Shown here in pieces: positions 15,825 to 24,364 of a stretch of DNA of 64,000 nucleotides; position 1 is the stretch's first letter; each line of letters starts with the position of its first letter. The DNA lies in assembly GCA_964418695.1 (NCBI GenBank), contig CAYQMN010000014.1:21558-85557 (forward strand), in the 5' to 3' direction. The position numbers were made by a program, and so were the translations under genes. This DNA is from Prado023 sp964418695 (GTDB taxonomy: Bacteria > Actinomycetota > Actinomycetes > S36-B12 > CAIYMF01). The notes beneath the pieces were generated by a model. That model made no database searches, was not told the DNA's origin, and worked only from the letters and a program-made list of their open reading frames with translations.

Positions 15825-17928
15825 TGACGCGCGGGCCGGCCGGCCTGGCCGACGCGATCGTGGGGGGTGGCCCACGCCCGGATCTGGCCGGGGTCAGTCT
15901 GGACGCGCAGGCCGGCGCGGTCACCGCGGTGGTCGGCGGCGACGGGGCGGGCAAGTCCACGACTCTGCGCGCGCTCATCGGCGAGGTGACGCTGACCAGC
16001 GGGGTGCAGTGGGCGCCGCCCGCCACCCGCGTGGGCTACCTGCCCGCCTCGACCGGCAGCTGGCCGGGCCTGACCGTCGCCGAGAACGTCGACTTCGTGG
16101 GCGGCTCCTACGGAGTCCCCCGCGGCGAGCTGGCCCGGCGCGCGGGCGACCTCCTGGACAGCACCGGCCTGGCCGAGTTCGGCAACCGCCCCGCGCGTCA
16201 GCTCTCCGGGGGCATGCGGCGCAAGCTCGGCGTCGTCCTGGCCTGCCTGCACCGCCCCGAGCTGCTCGTCCTCGACGAGCCGAGCACCGGCGTGGACCCG
16301 GTCAGCCGAGTCGACCTGTGGCGGCTCGCCGCACAGGCCGCTGCCGAAGGTGCGGCGGTCGTCATGAGCACCACCTACCTCGACGAGGCCGAGCGGGCCA
16401 CGCGGGTGCTCGTCCTGTCCGAGGGGCGCTGCCTGGTCGAGGGACCACCGGAGCAGGTGGTCGCGCAGTTCCCCGGCGCGCTCACCGAGGAGACCCACGC
16501 CGCCGAGGCCGCACTCGCCTGGCGCCGCGGCCGCTACCTGCGCCAGCTCTGGCCGGCCGGTGCCCCCCCGGCCGGTTCCGGCCGCCGGGTGAGCCCCGAC
16601 CTGGAGGACGTCGTGATCGCCCGGTCGCTCCTTGGCCGAGCAGGAGACGACCCGATGAGCGCCCCGGGCCGCGAACCGGACCCCAGCGACGTCGGTCGTG
16701 ATGTCGGCGCCAGCGCCGACATCACCGCCGCCGACATCACCGCCGCCGACCTCACCCCCGCCGCCTCCAGCACCGCCACCTCCAGCACCGCCGACGCCAC
16801 CGCCACCGCCGACGCCACCGCCACCGCCGACGCCACCGCCANNNNNNNNNNNNNNNNNNNNNNNNNNNNNNNNNNNNNNNNNNNNNNNNNNNNNNNNNNN
16901 NNNNNNNNNNNNNNNNNNNNNNNNNNNNNNNNNNNNNNNNNACCGCCGACGCCACCGCCACCGCCGACGCCACCGCCACCGCCGACGCCACCGCCACCGC
17001 CGACGCCACCGCCAACGCCGACCCGGCCGCGGCCGGCCCCAGCCCCGGCTTGGCCCGCCGGGCACCCCTGCTGGAGGTGCGCTCCCTGTCCAAGGTCTTT
17101 GGCCGGTTCCGCGCGGTGGACGACGTGTCCTTCCAGGTCGGGCCCGGCGAGGTCGTCGGCCTGCTCGGGGCCAACGGCGCGGGGAAGACCACCGCCCTGC
17201 GGATGGCCCTGGGGCTGTTGGGGCCGACCTCGGGCTGGACCGCGCTCATGGGTGGCCCGCCGGACCGCGCCGCGCGGCGCTCGATCGGCTACGTCAGCCA
17301 GGGCCTGGGTCTCTACGCCGACCTCAGCGTGCGCGAGAACGTGGCGTTCGTCGCGTCGGTGTACGGCGGACGCGCCGACGTCCCCGAAGGCATGACCGCG
17401 CTGGCCGACACCCTCGTCGGCCACCTGCCCCTAGGCCGCCAGCGCGAGCTGGCCTTCGCCTGCGCGGTCCTGCACGACCCGGCCCTGCTGGTGCTCGACG
17501 AGCCGACCTCCGGGGTGGGTGCCCTGGCCCGCACGCGGCTCTGGGAGTCGATCCGCGAGCGTGCCGAGGCGGGCGTCGGGGTGCTGGTCACCACCCACTA
17601 CATGCAGGAGGCGCAACAGTGCGACCGGCTGCTGCTCATGTCCGGCGGGCGGCTCTTCGCCCAAGGCAGCGAGGCGCAGATCGTGGGTGACACGTCCGCC
17701 GTCCTGGTGCACACCGACGACTGGACCCGTGCGTTCGAGGTGCTGAGCGCGGCGGGCATCCCGGTGACGCTGTCGGGCACCTCGGTCCGGGTCGCCGACG
17801 TCCCAGGGGACCGGATCAGCGCCCTGCTGTCCGCTGCCGGGCTTGCCGCCCGTCTGGAGGCGGTCCCGGCGACGATCGAGGAGCGGATGACGGTGCTGGC
17901 AGCGGCCGGCGCGGGCCCGTCAGTGTGA
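15821..17928 (+). CDS. Double ABC ATPase (ABC-ABC fusion), interrupted by an assembly gap
   Basis: ATPase 1 (15821-16640) has Walker A VVGGDGAGKSTT, signature LSGGMRRKLG, Walker B LLVLDEPSTGVD. ATPase 2 (17050-17928) has Walker A GANGAGKTT and Walker B LVLDEPTSG, but its signature is degenerate (LPLGRQREL) and the D-loop reads GVGALAR. Between them is an Ala/Thr/Asp repeat linker broken by 100 N. Codons on each side of the gap read the same DATATA repeat in frame with their own ATPase, so one fused protein is the best model; the apparent frame change is an artefact of the N count. The fusion partners the upstream permease. Confidence 0.8.
16793..17013 (+). repeat. 18-bp DATATA-coding minisatellite with 100-N assembly gap
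   Basis: Units of GACGCCACCGCCACCGCC flank an N run at 16842-16941. From the phase of the two edges, the missing length should be 17 plus a multiple of 18 bases, which keeps the reading frame; 100 does not fit and is a placeholder. Confidence 0.9.
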
Positions 17929-17976
17929 GCTGGTAGTGAATATGGCCCACTGAGTTGGCCATATTCACTACCAACT
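17928..17976. terminator. Long palindrome between convergent genes (probable bidirectional terminator)
   Basis: Arms 17928-17949 and 17955-17976 pair at 20 of 22 positions (core GGTAGTGAATATGGCC), with a 5-base loop. The arms are noticeably AT-richer than the surroundings. It lies between the ABC-ABC gene and the tetR gene, which converge. Confidence 0.75.
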
Positions 17977-18010
17977 CCGCACCAGCGCCGCCGCTCGGCC
18001 CGGGCCGAGG

Positions 18011-18628
18011 TCAGACCGGGGTGAACCGGCCGTCGAGGTGGCCCTGCACGACCGGTGCCACCCGGTCGATCAGCTCGTCGTGGCTCAGGGAGACGAACGG
18101 CTCCAGCTCCAGCACGTAGCGACCCCAGATCGCCCCGAGCAGCTGGGACGCGCCGAGCGCAGCCTGCTGCCGCGGATCGGGTCCGCGCGCGCAGGTGGCC
18201 AGCTGCGGCAGGAGCTCCTCGGTGAGGAACTCGCGGAACCCCCGGGCGCGTTGCGGGTCCAGCACGACCGATCGCAGGATCGCCAGCAGACGCGGCTGGA
18301 GCACCGGGTCTTCCCAGAGGGCGAGCATCGCCTCGCAGAGCCGCCGTCCCGCCTCCTCTCGGGGCCCGCCGAGGACCCGCCCGAGCAGGTCGGCCACGTC
18401 CACCGGCACATGGGTGGCCTCGCGGTACAGGCCCTCCTTGCCGTTGAAGAAGTGGTTGATCATCGCCGGGTCGACGCCGGCCCGCCCCGCGATCGAGCGC
18501 ACCGTGGCCGCGGCGTAGCCGCGCTCGGCGAACTCGACCTGAGCCGCGGCCACGATCGCCCCGCGCGTGTCCTCGCCGGATCGCGGTCCACGCCGCCGCT
18601 TCCTGGGAGGTTCCTCGCCCGCGCGCAT
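18011..18628 (-). CDS. TetR-family transcriptional regulator
   Basis: 205 residues. The N-terminal helix-turn-helix is AAQVEFAERGYAAATVRSIA followed by GRAGVDPAMINHFFNGKEGLY, the classic TetR pattern; the rest is a helical ligand-binding domain. The basic start PPRKRRRGPRS is common in this family. It converges on the ABC exporter operon and may control it, but the palindrome found at its own promoter is not obvious before the permease, so autoregulation is the better-supported claim. Confidence 0.9.
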   Translation of the reverse strand: MRAGEEPPRKRRRGPRSGEDTRGAIVAAAQVEFAERGYAAATVRSIAGRAGVDPAMINHFFNGKEGLYREATHVPVDVADLLGRVLGGPREEAGRRLCEAMLALWEDPVLQPRLLAILRSVVLDPQRARGFREFLTEELLPQLATCARGPDPRQQAALGASQLLGAIWGRYVLELEPFVSLSHDELIDRVAPVVQGHLDGRFTPV

Positions 18629-18634
18629 CGGTCC

Positions 18635-18655
18635 ATTGTGGCCGTCGGACGGCCA
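18635..18655 (-). promoter_or_regulatory. tetR promoter with overlapping palindromic operator
   Basis: A 17-bp palindrome TGGCCGTCGGACGGCCA (18639-18655; odd centre only) overlaps a CACAAT -10 box (18640-18635, minus strand) placed six bases before the ATG. A TetR dimer bound here would block its own promoter. Confidence 0.65.
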
Positions 18656-18746
18656 ACCGTGATCGCCGGGCAGCGGCGGTGGTGCTCAGGCGGCGGCCGT
18701 GGTGCGGCAGTCGCCGACCGGCGTGGGGTGGGGTTGGCCTGTCTGG

Positions 18747-19592
18747 TCAGTCGGCAGCGGTCCAGTGCCCGGTCGGCTCCAGGCCTCGTCCGCACGAGGG
18801 GAGCACGTCGCTGACCTCGCGGCGCAGCACCACCGCCACGCCACCGCGACCAGGCACCGTCACCGTCGCGGTGGCCCGGTCCCCGTTCACCGCTACCTCG
18901 ACCGGCAGCGGCGCGATGCCGTCGAATCCGGTGACCCGCCGAGCGTGCACCTCGGCGACCTGGGCCGGCGGGGCGAGGGTGCTGTGCCCGCGCAGGCTCT
19001 CGACCGGGGTTCGTCCCGCCTCGGCCGCGGCGAACAGGGCCTGCGCGCGGTCCCGGTCCAGCCGTCCGTGCAGCACGCCCCACGGGAGCACCAGCGCGGT
19101 CGGCGCGAACCGGTGACCGCCCAGATGCGTCGACGTGAGCAGGTGCCGCGCCATGTACGGGTCGGTGGCCAGCTCGCGGGCCAGAGCCCCGCCGAGATGC
19201 CCGCAGCAGCGGTCGCGCCGGCCGTTGGCGCACACCAGCAGCAGCGGCCCCTCGACCCGCTCGCCCCGTTCAGCCACCACCTGGTCGATCTCGGCCAGCT
19301 CCCAGTCGGCCACCTCGGCCGGCTCCGACAGCGCGATCCGGTGCAGCGCCGGATCGGAGCCGGCAGCGCGCCCGACCCATGCCTGCGGGGGCCTCTCGTG
19401 GCCCCGTGCCGGCCGGGCAAGGATGACCCGGACGCCCGCATCGCCGCGCGTCAGCGCCGCGCCGCCCCACGGCCCGGGCTCCTCGACCACCAGCCAGGTG
19501 TCCGCGCGAGGGGCGGTCCCGGCCATCGGCTCCCCGGACCACGCGCAGCGCACCGAGCACCACACGTCCGGTGTGGGCTCGGAGAGGGTCAC
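18747..19592 (-). CDS. Sucrase/ferredoxin-like protein (thioredoxin-fold Fe-S type)
   Basis: 281 residues. The cysteine pattern (Cys12 and Cys16 in WCSVRC, then CANGRRDRCCGHLG) plus STHLGGHRFAPT and the PWGVLHGRL segment match the Suc_Fer-like family, whose members have a thioredoxin-like [2Fe-2S] ferredoxin domain. Biological role is poorly known. The gene is divergent from menB with a shared spacer of about 190 bp. GTG 19592 is accepted because Cys12 follows closely. Confidence 0.82.
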   Translation of the reverse strand: MTLSEPTPDVWCSVRCAWSGEPMAGTAPRADTWLVVEEPGPWGGAALTRGDAGVRVILARPARGHERPPQAWVGRAAGSDPALHRIALSEPAEVADWELAEIDQVVAERGERVEGPLLLVCANGRRDRCCGHLGGALARELATDPYMARHLLTSTHLGGHRFAPTALVLPWGVLHGRLDRDRAQALFAAAEAGRTPVESLRGHSTLAPPAQVAEVHARRVTGFDGIAPLPVEVAVNGDRATATVTVPGRGGVAVVLRREVSDVLPSCGRGLEPTGHWTAAD

Positions 19593-19770
19593 GGTGGTCG
19601 ATCACATCACACCGACCGTGCACCCGCCCCGCAGCAGCCGGCCGCGGAACGGCCGTCCCCACAGCATCCACCCGGCTCCGTACCCACCAGCGCCGCACGC
19701 GTCCCTACCCGCACGCATCCCCTCCCGCGCGCCCACCCGAGCGTCGCACGGGCCCACGCGCACCCTGGCC

Positions 19771-19776
19771 TACCCT
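19771..19776 (+). promoter_or_regulatory. Leaderless promoter of menB
   Basis: TACCCT, six bases, then GTG 19783. The identical hexamer and spacing precede menF on the other strand. Confidence 0.65.
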
Positions 19777-19782
19777 GTGCGG

Positions 19783-20706
19783 GTGGACACCCGAGAGCGC
19801 TACCCGCTGCCCCCTGTGGTGGCTCTGAACAGCCCCGCACACGCCGATCCGTCGGTCTCCTCGATCCGCCCGGCGGCACAGTGGACGCCGGTCGGCGAGT
19901 GGAGCGACATCCGCTACGAGCTGTCCGGCGACGGCGTGGCCAAGATCACGATCGACCGTCCGGAGGTCCGCAACGCCTTCCGGCCGCAGACCCTGTTCGA
20001 GCTGCAGCACGCGTTCAACCTGGCCCGCGACGACGACTCGGTCGGCGTCATCATCCTGACCGGTCAGGGCGACTGGGCGTTCTGCTCCGGCGGCGACCAG
20101 CGCATCCGCGGCAACGACGGCTACATCGGCGACGACGAGGTCGCCCACAAGGGCATCGGGCGCCTCAACGTCCTGGACCTGCAGATCCAGATCCGCCGCC
20201 TGCCCAAGCCGGTGGTCGCGATGGTCGCCGGGTACGCCGTCGGCGGCGGGCACGTCCTGCACGTCTGCTGCGACCTGACCATCGCCGCGGACAACGCCCG
20301 CTTCGGCCAGACCGGCCCGAAGGTCGGCTCGTTCGACGGGGGCTACGGCTCCGGGCTGCTGGCCCGCCAGATCGGTCAGAAGCGGGCCCGCGAGATCTGG
20401 TTCCTGTGCCGGCAGTACGGCGCGGAGCAGGCGTTCGACTGGGGGCTGGTGAACTCGGTGGTCCCGCTGGCGGACCTCGAGGAGGAGACCATGCAGTGGT
20501 CGCGCGAGATGCTGGCGATGAGCCCGCTCGCGCTGCGGATGCTCAAGGGCTCGCTGAACGCAGCCGACGACGGACTGGCCGGCATCCAGCAGCTGGCCGG
20601 CGACGCGACGCTGCTCTTCTACATGACCGAAGAGGCCCAGGAGGGCCGCGACGCCTACACCGGCAAGCGCCGGCCCGACTTCGCCAAGTTCCCCAAGCGC
20701 CCATGA
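19783..20706 (+). CDS. menB: 1,4-dihydroxy-2-naphthoyl-CoA synthase MenB
   Basis: 307 residues, crotonase superfamily. It closes the ring of o-succinylbenzoyl-CoA to DHNA-CoA. Seen are the oxyanion-hole segment CSGGDQRIRG, GYAVGGGHVLH, and the MenB-specific TGPKVGSFDGGYGS. The GTG start is set by the leaderless -10 box; the long open frame before it belongs to no gene. menC begins inside its stop codon (ATGA), so the two are translationally coupled. Confidence 0.97.
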   Translation: MDTRERYPLPPVVALNSPAHADPSVSSIRPAAQWTPVGEWSDIRYELSGDGVAKITIDRPEVRNAFRPQTLFELQHAFNLARDDDSVGVIILTGQGDWAFCSGGDQRIRGNDGYIGDDEVAHKGIGRLNVLDLQIQIRRLPKPVVAMVAGYAVGGGHVLHVCCDLTIAADNARFGQTGPKVGSFDGGYGSGLLARQIGQKRAREIWFLCRQYGAEQAFDWGLVNSVVPLADLEEETMQWSREMLAMSPLALRMLKGSLNAADDGLAGIQQLAGDATLLFYMTEEAQEGRDAYTGKRRPDFAKFPKRP

Positions 20707-21821
20707 CCTCGACGGGTCCCGAGCGGCTCGAGCCCCGGACGGCCACGGCCGACCGGGGTGCCCGCGTCCGCGGCGCGACCCTGCCCAGCCTGGGCGCGTC
20801 CGACCTGGCCCGGGTGGCGGTACCGTTCCGGGTCCCGCTGACCCGGACGTTCCGCGGCGTGGACCACCGCGAGGGCCTGCTGCTGTGCGGGCCGAGCGGC
20901 TGGGCCGAGTGGTCGCCCTTCCCCGAGTACGACGACTGGGAGGCCGCGCGCTGGCTGGCCGCCGCGGTCGAGGCCGGCTGGGGCTCGTGGCCCGAGCCGC
21001 TGCGCACCCAGGTGCCGGTCAACGTGATCGTGCCGTCGATGCCGCACGACCAGCTCGCGGCCTACGTCACCGACGCGGTCGGACGCACGGGCGCCACCAC
21101 CGTGAAGGTGAAGGTGGCCGACCCGGGCAGCGTGCTGGCCGACGACCTCTCCCGGGTCGCGACCGTGCGTGCGGCTCTGTCCGAGGCGGGCGTGCGCGAC
21201 CCGCTCATCCGGGTCGACGCCAACGGCGGCTGGACCGTCGCCGAGGCGCGGCGGGCCGCCCGCATGCTGCACGCGGAGTTCGGGCCGGTCCTGGACTACA
21301 TCGAGCAGCCGTGCGCCACGACTCCCGAGCTGGCCGAGCTGCGCTACCGCCTGGTCGACGACGAGATCCCGGCGCGGATCGCCGTGGACGAGGGCCTGCG
21401 CCGGGTCCGGGATCTGTACGCGGGCAACCTCGGCGCGGCCCTGCGGACCGCCGGCGACGTGCTCATCGTGAAGGTGGCCCCACTCGGCGGCGTCGCCCGG
21501 GCGCTGGGGCTGATCGAGGAGATCGGCCTGCCGGTGGTCGTCTCCGGCGAGATGACCACCTCGGTCGGTCTGCAGGCCGGGGTCGCGCTCGCCTCGGTGG
21601 TGCCCGAGCTGGCCGGCGCGTGCGGGCTGGGCACCGGCACGCTGCTCGCCGACGACGTGACCACCAGCCCGGTGCTGCCGCGCGACGGCATGCTCGGCGT
21701 CGGCCGGCGGTTCCCCGACGAGCAGGCGCTCGGCCGGGCCGCGGACGCGATGGATGCCGAGACGGTCCTGTGGTGGCGCGAGCGGCTGGCCCGCTGCGCC
21801 CGCCTGCTCCCGGTGGTGTGA
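20703..21821 (+). CDS. menC: o-Succinylbenzoate synthase MenC
   Basis: 372 residues, enolase superfamily. It dehydrates SHCHC to OSB. The catalytic KXK is in TTVKVKVADPG, metal ligands are in RVDANGGW, DYIEQP and IAVDEGLR, and the second catalytic Lys is in LIVKVAPLGG. The N-terminal 30 residues are extra relative to the capping domain start (VAVPFRVPLTRTFRG). It overlaps the menB stop by four bases; menD follows after a REP-like spacer. Confidence 0.96.
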   Translation: MTSTGPERLEPRTATADRGARVRGATLPSLGASDLARVAVPFRVPLTRTFRGVDHREGLLLCGPSGWAEWSPFPEYDDWEAARWLAAAVEAGWGSWPEPLRTQVPVNVIVPSMPHDQLAAYVTDAVGRTGATTVKVKVADPGSVLADDLSRVATVRAALSEAGVRDPLIRVDANGGWTVAEARRAARMLHAEFGPVLDYIEQPCATTPELAELRYRLVDDEIPARIAVDEGLRRVRDLYAGNLGAALRTAGDVLIVKVAPLGGVARALGLIEEIGLPVVVSGEMTTSVGLQAGVALASVVPELAGACGLGTGTLLADDVTTSPVLPRDGMLGVGRRFPDEQALGRAADAMDAETVLWWRERLARCARLLPVV

Positions 21822-21833
21822 TGCCCGCGGAGA

Positions 21834-21894
21834 ACCTGCTGAAAGCGCCCACTGGTGTCCGTTCTCAGCAGGTCGGTGTCCGTTTCCCGCAGGT
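21834..21894. repeat. Three-armed REP-like element, copy 2
   Basis: Arm L at 21834-21847 (ACCTGCTGAAAGCG), inverted arm R1 at 21857-21873 (GTCCGTTCTCAGCAGGT) and direct arm R2 at 21878-21894 (GTCCGTTTCCCGCAGGT). Order, spacing and sequence match the element at 6792-6852. It lies between menC and menD. Confidence 0.7.
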
Positions 21895-21975
21895 CTTCAT
21901 GCGGTTCTCGTCGGCACTCGCCGATGGGCGGCGAACGAGGCCCGAATCGACCACCCAAGCCAGGCCCCGCTGCCC

Positions 21976-24353
21976 ATGAATCCCTCGACCGCGATGGCTC
22001 GGGCCGTCCTCGGTGAGCTCGTGCACCAGGGTGTGCGCGAGCTCGTCCTGGCCCCGGGCTCGCGCTCGGCGCCGCTGGCGTTCGAGGCGCTGCGTCTGGA
22101 GCGGGCCGGGCTGGTCCGTCTGCACGTGCGCGTCGACGAGCGGTCCGCGGGGTTCCTGGCCCTCGGTCTGGCGAAGATGTCCGGCGGTCCGGTCGCGGTC
22201 ATCTGCACCTCCGGCACTGCGGTGGCGAACCTGACCCCGGCGGTCGTGGAGGCGTCCTACTCGGCCGTGCCGCTGGTGGTGGTGACCGCTGACCGGCCAC
22301 CCGAGGCGCGCGGAGTCGGCGCCCCGCAGACGATCGACCAGCGTGCGTTCTTCGGGCGGCTGGTGCGCTCCTTCGCCGAGGTCGGCGCCCCACGGCATGC
22401 CGATCCGGCCGATCCGGGGGGGCCGGAGCTCGCCGCCCGGGCGGCCGTGGGCATCGCCGTCGCGGCATCGCTGGGCACGGCGAGTGGGGTAGGGGCGAGC
22501 GGGTCTGGGGCGAGCGGGTCTGGGGTGAGCGGGTCTGGGGTGAGCGGGATCGGGGTGAGCGGGATCGGGGTGAGCGGGATCGGGGTGAGCGGGTCCGGGG
22601 TGAGCGGGTCCGGGGTGAGCGGGATCGGGGTGAGCGGGTCCGGGGTGAGCGGGATCGGGGTGAGGGGGGCGGGTGCATCACTGCTGGGCTCCGCCCATGC
22701 CGGGCCGGTCCATCTCAACGTCGCCTTCCGCCTGCCGTTGGTGCCCGACCTCGATGCGGACCCGACCGATGCCCCGGCGAGCCCCTGGGACCGGCCGGAC
22801 GTGGCGCCCGCGCTGCTCGCGCCCACGTCCGCGCGGGCGGAGGCCAGCGGGGTTCACCATCCCCCGCGCGTCCGACGGCCCGCGCCGCCCGTCGACGACC
22901 ACCCTGACCTCGCCGAAGTCCTCGACTCGGTGCCGGCGCGGGGCGTCCTGCTGGTCGGTGACCTGCCGCCCTCCTCGGCCCTCGATCACCACCACCGGCA
23001 GCTGGTCGAGCTGGCGGTCGCGTGCGGCTGGCCGATCGTCGCCGAGCCGACCGCCAACCTGCACGACGCGCCCACCTGGATCGCGCACGCCCCCCTGGTG
23101 CTCGGAAGCGTCGCCTTCCTCAATGCCCACGAGCCGGACCTTGTGCTCAGCGCCGGCCTCTTCGGGCTCTCCCGGCCCACCCTGGAGCTGCTGCGTCGCG
23201 CCCACCGCCACGTCGCCCTCGACCTGGCCGACGTCGGGCGCGAGGTGTGCGACCCGATCCGCACCGCGCACTCGGTCCTTGGCGGAGTGCCGCGACCGCC
23301 AGCGCGACCCGAGGTAGACCCGGCCTGGCTCGCCGACTGGCAGACCGCCGTCCGCGCCGCCGCCGACGAGACCGCCCAGCTGCTCGAGAGCCGGCCCACC
23401 ACGACCGCCGCCCGCGCCGCCGCCGACGAGACCGCCCAGCTGCTCGAGAGCCGGCCCACCACGACCGCCGTCCGCGCCGCCGCCGACGAGACCGCCCAGC
23501 TGCTCGAGAGCCGGCCCACCACGACCNNNNNNNNNNNNNNNNNNNNNNNNNNNNNNNNNNNNNNNNNNNNNNNNNNNNNNNNNNNNNNNNNNNNNNNNNN
23601 NNNNNNNNNNNNNNNNNNNNNNNNNNCCGCGCCGCCGCCGACGAGACCGCCCAGCTGCTCGAGAGCCGGCCCACCACGACCGCCGCCCGCGCCGCCGCCG
23701 ACGAGACCGGTCGGCTCATCGATCATCGCCACTTCACCGCAGCCCAGGCCGTCGAGCGCCTCTGGCGGCTGGCGCCCGCGGACGGCCTCCTGCTGGTGGC
23801 CGCGTCCTGGCCGGTCCGGCAGCTGGAGGCGTTCGGGGGCAGCCGCACCGGCGTGCGGGTCGTCGGCAATCGCGGCGCCAACGGCATCGACGGCTTGGTC
23901 TCGACCGCCTGGGGTGCCGCACTCGCCCACCAGTCGGTCGGCGGCGGTCCAGGGTTGGCGCTGCTCGGCGACCTGGCCTTCCTGCACGACCACAACGGCC
24001 TGCTCGCCGGCACGGACGAGCCGAGACCCGACCTGGTCCTGGTCGTCCTGGACAACGACGGCGGCGGGGTCTTCCACCAGCTCGAACAGGGCCAGCCGGA
24101 GTACGCCGGCGACTTCGAGCGACTGTTCGGCACTCCGCTCGGCCGGGACCTGGTCGCGGTCGCGTCAGCCGCGGGCGTGCCCGCCGTGCGCGTCCACGAC
24201 GCCGACGAGCTGGCGACGCAGGTCACCACGGGCATGTCCGCCGGCGGCGTCCGCGTCGTGGTCGCCCATGTGCCGGACCGGCGTGCCGAGGCAGACCTCT
24301 TCGCGCAGGCGCGAGCCGCCGTGGCCCGCCGTCTCGGTCCTGCGCAGGCCTAG
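21976..24353 (+). CDS. menD: SEPHCHC synthase MenD, with two repeat expansions and an assembly gap
   Basis: ThDP-dependent enzyme joining isochorismate and 2-oxoglutarate. N-terminal motifs are LAPGSRSAPL, DERSAGFLALGLAK, CTSGTAVANLTPAV and TADRPPEARGVGAPQTIDQ; the C-terminal ThDP/Mg site is LGDLAFLHDHNGLL with VLDNDGGGVFHQLEQ. Two inserts are abnormal: a Gly-Val-Ser-rich stretch (22490-22668) and a 20-residue repeat beginning RAAADETAQLLESRPTTT near 23341-23706. A 100-N gap inside the second repeat makes the 5' and 3' halves appear in different frames; they join in frame if the missing length is 5 plus a multiple of 60. ATG 21976 starts at MNPSTAMARAVL. Confidence 0.92.
22490..22668 (+). repeat. 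15-bp-unit minisatellite in menD (GVSGS/GVSGI)
   Basis: About twelve in-frame 15-bp units of GGGGTGAGCGGGTCT or GGGGTGAGCGGGATC type encode a flexible Gly/Val/Ser loop between the first and middle domains. Units alternate between Ser and Ile versions. Confidence 0.92.
23341..23706 (+). repeat. 60-bp minisatellite in menD with 100-N assembly gap
   Basis: Near-identical 60-bp units (three before, about one and a half after the N run at 23527-23626) each encode RAAADETAQLLESRPTTT plus two residues. The assembler evidently could not span the array, so copy number is unknown. The unit looks helical and amphipathic. Confidence 0.95.
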
Positions 24354-24364
24354 GGTCACTCTCC

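Noticed and set aside
22490..22668. Regular repeat considered as a CRISPR array
   Set aside because: Units of 15 bp are contiguous with no spacers and stay in the menD reading frame.
23341..23706. menD regarded as two genes or a pseudogene
   Set aside because: The frame change occurs only across the N run; edge phases fit an in-frame repeat array.
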